Shown here piece after piece: positions 5,284-7,397 of a stretch of DNA of 7,397 bases. How positions within the stretch are numbered: the first letter of the stretch is position 1; every line of letters begins with the position of its first letter. A model generated the notes under the pieces. The model was not told where the DNA came from. It saw only the letters and a list, made by a program, of their open reading frames with translations, and made no database searches. Position numbers and translations under genes: made by a program. The stretch comes from an uncultured Selenomonadaceae bacterium (GTDB taxonomy: Bacteria; Bacillota; Negativicutes; Selenomonadales; Selenomonadaceae), in assembly GCA_958415865.1 (NCBI GenBank), contig CATYZV010000084.1, positions 1 through 7,397 on the forward strand, read 5' to 3'.

Positions 5284-6780
5284 TTACAAAGTCTTTATAA
5301 ACTTGTCGAATGCCTGTACTCCCTGGATATTGCGCTTGAATACACCGGCGTGTTCCAGCACCACTTTGAAGATCCTGCCGACTTCTGCCTTGAGCATATC
5401 ATCGACTTCTTCCGGTTTGATATCCGCGTATTCTTCGCGCAGTTTTCTGTACCATTCAGCGTGTTTTGCCACTTGTTCATCATCGCTGATATCTGCTTTG
5501 CCGGCGATGAAGTATTCTTTTACCTTGGCAAGTTCATCTTTGAGGCGTGCCGGCAGTACGGCAAGACCCATTACTTCAATCAAGCCGATGTTTTCTTTCT
5601 TGATGTGATGAACTTCATCGTGCGGATGGAATATGCCGAGCGGGTACTGCTTCGTCGTGCGGTTGTTGCGCAGTACGAGGTCGAGTTCATACTTGCCGTC
5701 CCTGATGCGTCCGATAGGCGTGATCGTATTGTGCGGCTGACCGTCGCTTTCTGCCAGTATATCGACTGACGAATCGGAGTACGAACGCCAGTTTTCCAGT
5801 ACGTGCACAGCAAAGTCGATCAGTTCCTGCTTGCGGGAGCTGGTGGCACGGATGACGGACATCGGCCATTTTACTCTGCCTACTTCTACATTGTCAAAGC
5901 CCTTGACGGAGAATTTTTCTTCAACCGGAGCTTTTTCCATAGCGAAAGTATAATGACCGCCCTGATAATGGTCATGCGACAGGATGGAGCCGCCGACAAT
6001 AGGCAGGTCTGCATTGGAGCCGAGGAAGTAATGCGGCAGGTAATCCACGAAATTCAGCAGATTTTCAAAGGTAGCGCGGCAGACTTTCATCGGCACGTGC
6101 TGAGAATTGAGCAGAATGCAGTGTTCATTGTAATAGGTGTACGGTGAATACTGCATGAACCACTGATGACCTTCAAAATCCATCGGTATGAGGCGCAGCG
6201 TCTGGCGTGCCGGATGGGTTGCCGTGCCGGCAAAGCCTTCGTTTTCGCGGCAGAGCAGGCATTTCGGGTAAGATACCGATTTGACGAGCTTTGCTTTGGC
6301 GATGTCGCGCGGGTCTTTTTCCGGCTTGGACAGGTTGATAGTAACATCCAAGTCGCCGTATTCCGTATTCGTCTTCCAGACGATGTTTTTATCTATTCTA
6401 TCCTTGCGGATGTAATTGGAAGCAATGCTGAGCTTGTAGAAGTAATCCGTGGCCTGTATCTTGGATTTCTTGTACAGAGCGCGGAATTTGCTTACGACTT
6501 CATTGGGGCGCGGCATCAGGCAGTTCATAATGCGCGTATCAAATAGATCTCTCTGTGCCGTCGTATCTTCACAAAGACCGAGTTTCACAGCATGAGCCAG
6601 CATATTTTCCAGTATATCGTGCGGAGTCAGCAGCGTTTCTTCTACTTTTACCGGTGCGTATTCTTCTACCTTGAGCACGTCGAGCAGCAGATTTGCACTG
6701 TAATATCTATCTTCTTCAGTGATCAAGCCCTGCTGAAGTCCGAAGTTGAGCAGGCGGTTTATTTCTAAATTCATATCCAT
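5284..6780 (-). CDS. galT: Galactose-1-phosphate uridylyltransferase, class II, 498 aa
   Basis: GalT transfers UMP from UDP-glucose to galactose-1-phosphate, giving UDP-galactose and glucose-1-phosphate. The length (498 aa) and motifs match the Firmicutes-type class II enzyme, not the roughly 350-aa E. coli type. Visible signatures are YPKCLLCRENEGF (171-183), THPARQTLRLIP (188-199), GGSILSHDHYQGGHYTFAME (263-282) with the H269/H271 pair beside QGG, and LGIFHPHDEVHHIKKENIGL (381-400). No signal peptide is present, so it is cytoplasmic. The start at ATG 6780 is preceded by AAAGAGGT with 12-nt spacing, rather long; an ATG at 6774 would be even farther away. galE lies 36 nt upstream with no terminator between them, so co-transcription is likely. 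A hairpin follows the stop codon. The identification is secure. Confidence 0.97.
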   Translation of the reverse strand: MDMNLEINRLLNFGLQQGLITEEDRYYSANLLLDVLKVEEYAPVKVEETLLTPHDILENMLAHAVKLGLCEDTTAQRDLFDTRIMNCLMPRPNEVVSKFRALYKKSKIQATDYFYKLSIASNYIRKDRIDKNIVWKTNTEYGDLDVTINLSKPEKDPRDIAKAKLVKSVSYPKCLLCRENEGFAGTATHPARQTLRLIPMDFEGHQWFMQYSPYTYYNEHCILLNSQHVPMKVCRATFENLLNFVDYLPHYFLGSNADLPIVGGSILSHDHYQGGHYTFAMEKAPVEEKFSVKGFDNVEVGRVKWPMSVIRATSSRKQELIDFAVHVLENWRSYSDSSVDILAESDGQPHNTITPIGRIRDGKYELDLVLRNNRTTKQYPLGIFHPHDEVHHIKKENIGLIEVMGLAVLPARLKDELAKVKEYFIAGKADISDDEQVAKHAEWYRKLREEYADIKPEEVDDMLKAEVGRIFKVVLEHAGVFKRNIQGVQAFDKFIKTL

Positions 6781-6816
6781 TACTATTTACGACCTCTTTA
6801 TCATTCTAACAGTCAA

Positions 6817-7397
6817 TTAATCTTCATAGCCGTTCGGATGTTTTTCATGCCAGTTCCAAGCCGTTCTGATGATGTCTTCCATGCTGGTGTACTTAGGCTG
6901 CCAATGGAGCACTTTCTGTGCCTTGGCACTGGAAGCGACGAGGCGTGCCGGGTCGCCTGCACGGCGTTTGCCGTATTCTACTTTGATTTTCTTGCCGATG
7001 GCTTTTTCAGCCGCATCGATCATTTCTTTTACAGAGAAGCCGTCGCCTGTGCCGAGGTTGAAAATGCTGCTTTCATTGCCTTCACGCAGGTAGTTGAGAG
7101 CTTTCATATGAGCATCTGCCAAGTCCATTACATGAACGTAGTCGCGGATGCAGGTGCCGTCGGGCGTAGGATAGTCCGTGCCGAACACAGTGATATGGTC
7201 GCGCTTGCCGAGCGGAACCTGCAGGATGATAGGGATAAGATGCGTTTCGCACGTATGAGCTTCGCCGATATGACCATCTTCAATAGCACCTGCTACATTG
7301 AAATAGCGCAGGGAAACGTATTTGATGCCGTTTGCCTTATCTACCCATTTCATCATCTTTTCCATCATGCGCTTCGATTCGCCGTACGGATTGGTCG
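6817..7397 (-). CDS. galE: UDP-glucose 4-epimerase, 3' part, cut by right edge
   Basis: GalE interconverts UDP-galactose and UDP-glucose with bound NAD, completing the Leloir cycle. The frame is open to the last base, so the ATG at 7368 is internal and the true start is off the window. 192 complete codons are visible, about the last 58 percent of a usual 330-340-aa enzyme. The visible part opens with TNPYGESK, containing the extended-SDR catalytic Tyr and Lys (YxxxK). Then come LRYFNVAGA, THLIPII, the GalE hallmark VFGTDYPTPDGTCIRDYVHV, NLGTGDGFSV and RRAGDPA. The N-terminal NAD-binding GxxGxxG motif is not in the window. galE is the first visible gene of the operon and runs into galT 36 nt downstream. 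The identification is secure. Confidence 0.97.
   Translation of the reverse strand, partial: TNPYGESKRMMEKMMKWVDKANGIKYVSLRYFNVAGAIEDGHIGEAHTCETHLIPIILQVPLGKRDHITVFGTDYPTPDGTCIRDYVHVMDLADAHMKALNYLREGNESSIFNLGTGDGFSVKEMIDAAEKAIGKKIKVEYGKRRAGDPARLVASSAKAQKVLHWQPKYTSMEDIIRTAWNWHEKHPNGYED

Noticed and set aside
7366..7368. ATG as the start of a 183-aa galE-like gene
   Set aside because: The frame continues to the window edge and contains the catalytic YxxxK just upstream, so this Met is internal.

Overview
The window joins two unlike pieces of a bacterial chromosome. The left part (1 to about 2.9 kb) looks like one end of an integrated element, a prophage, ICE or satellite. The right part (about 2.98 kb to the end) is a chromosomal Leloir-pathway galactose operon. 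The class-II (Gram-positive type) galT, the promoter spacing and the phage-like integrase suggest a Firmicute. Negativicutes/Selenomonadales is my best guess from overall style, with low confidence. The gal genes use many G/C-ending codons. The repressor gene on the left is clearly more A+T-rich, as expected for acquired DNA.

Element part, all on the plus strand. An XRE-type helix-turn-helix regulator cut by the left edge (1-657) is followed by 519 bp with no confident gene. That gap is rich in inverted repeats and short direct repeats, and holds one weak candidate 44-codon ORF. A 53-aa hypothetical protein follows (1177-1338), then a 222-bp gap with a terminator-like hairpin facing the minus strand, then a complete tyrosine-recombinase integrase (1561-2748). 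Just after the integrase stop are three AAAAGGGGCA repeats, placed where integrase arm-type sites are often found. A strong plus-strand terminator (2914-2970) closes the element side. The other end of the element and its att partner are outside the window.

Galactose part, all on the minus strand, in transcription order: galE (3' part only, entering from the right edge), galT, a LacI-family regulator, and galM. galE and galT are 36 nt apart and probably co-transcribed. A hairpin with a short U-tract follows galT. A well-formed promoter (TTGAAA, 17 nt, TATAAT) then drives the regulator and galM, which are 24 nt apart. GalM converts beta- to alpha-galactose, GalT exchanges UMP between UDP-glucose and galactose-1-phosphate, and GalE regenerates UDP-glucose from UDP-galactose. 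Galactokinase is not in view and may lie beyond the right edge. The regulator probably senses a sugar and controls this locus; a dyad at its transcription start is a candidate operator.

I found no clearly new multi-gene system. The least explained part is 660-1480, where a 20-nt repeat, evenly spaced AT-core dyads and two terminator-like hairpins facing the minus strand lie around one small gene.
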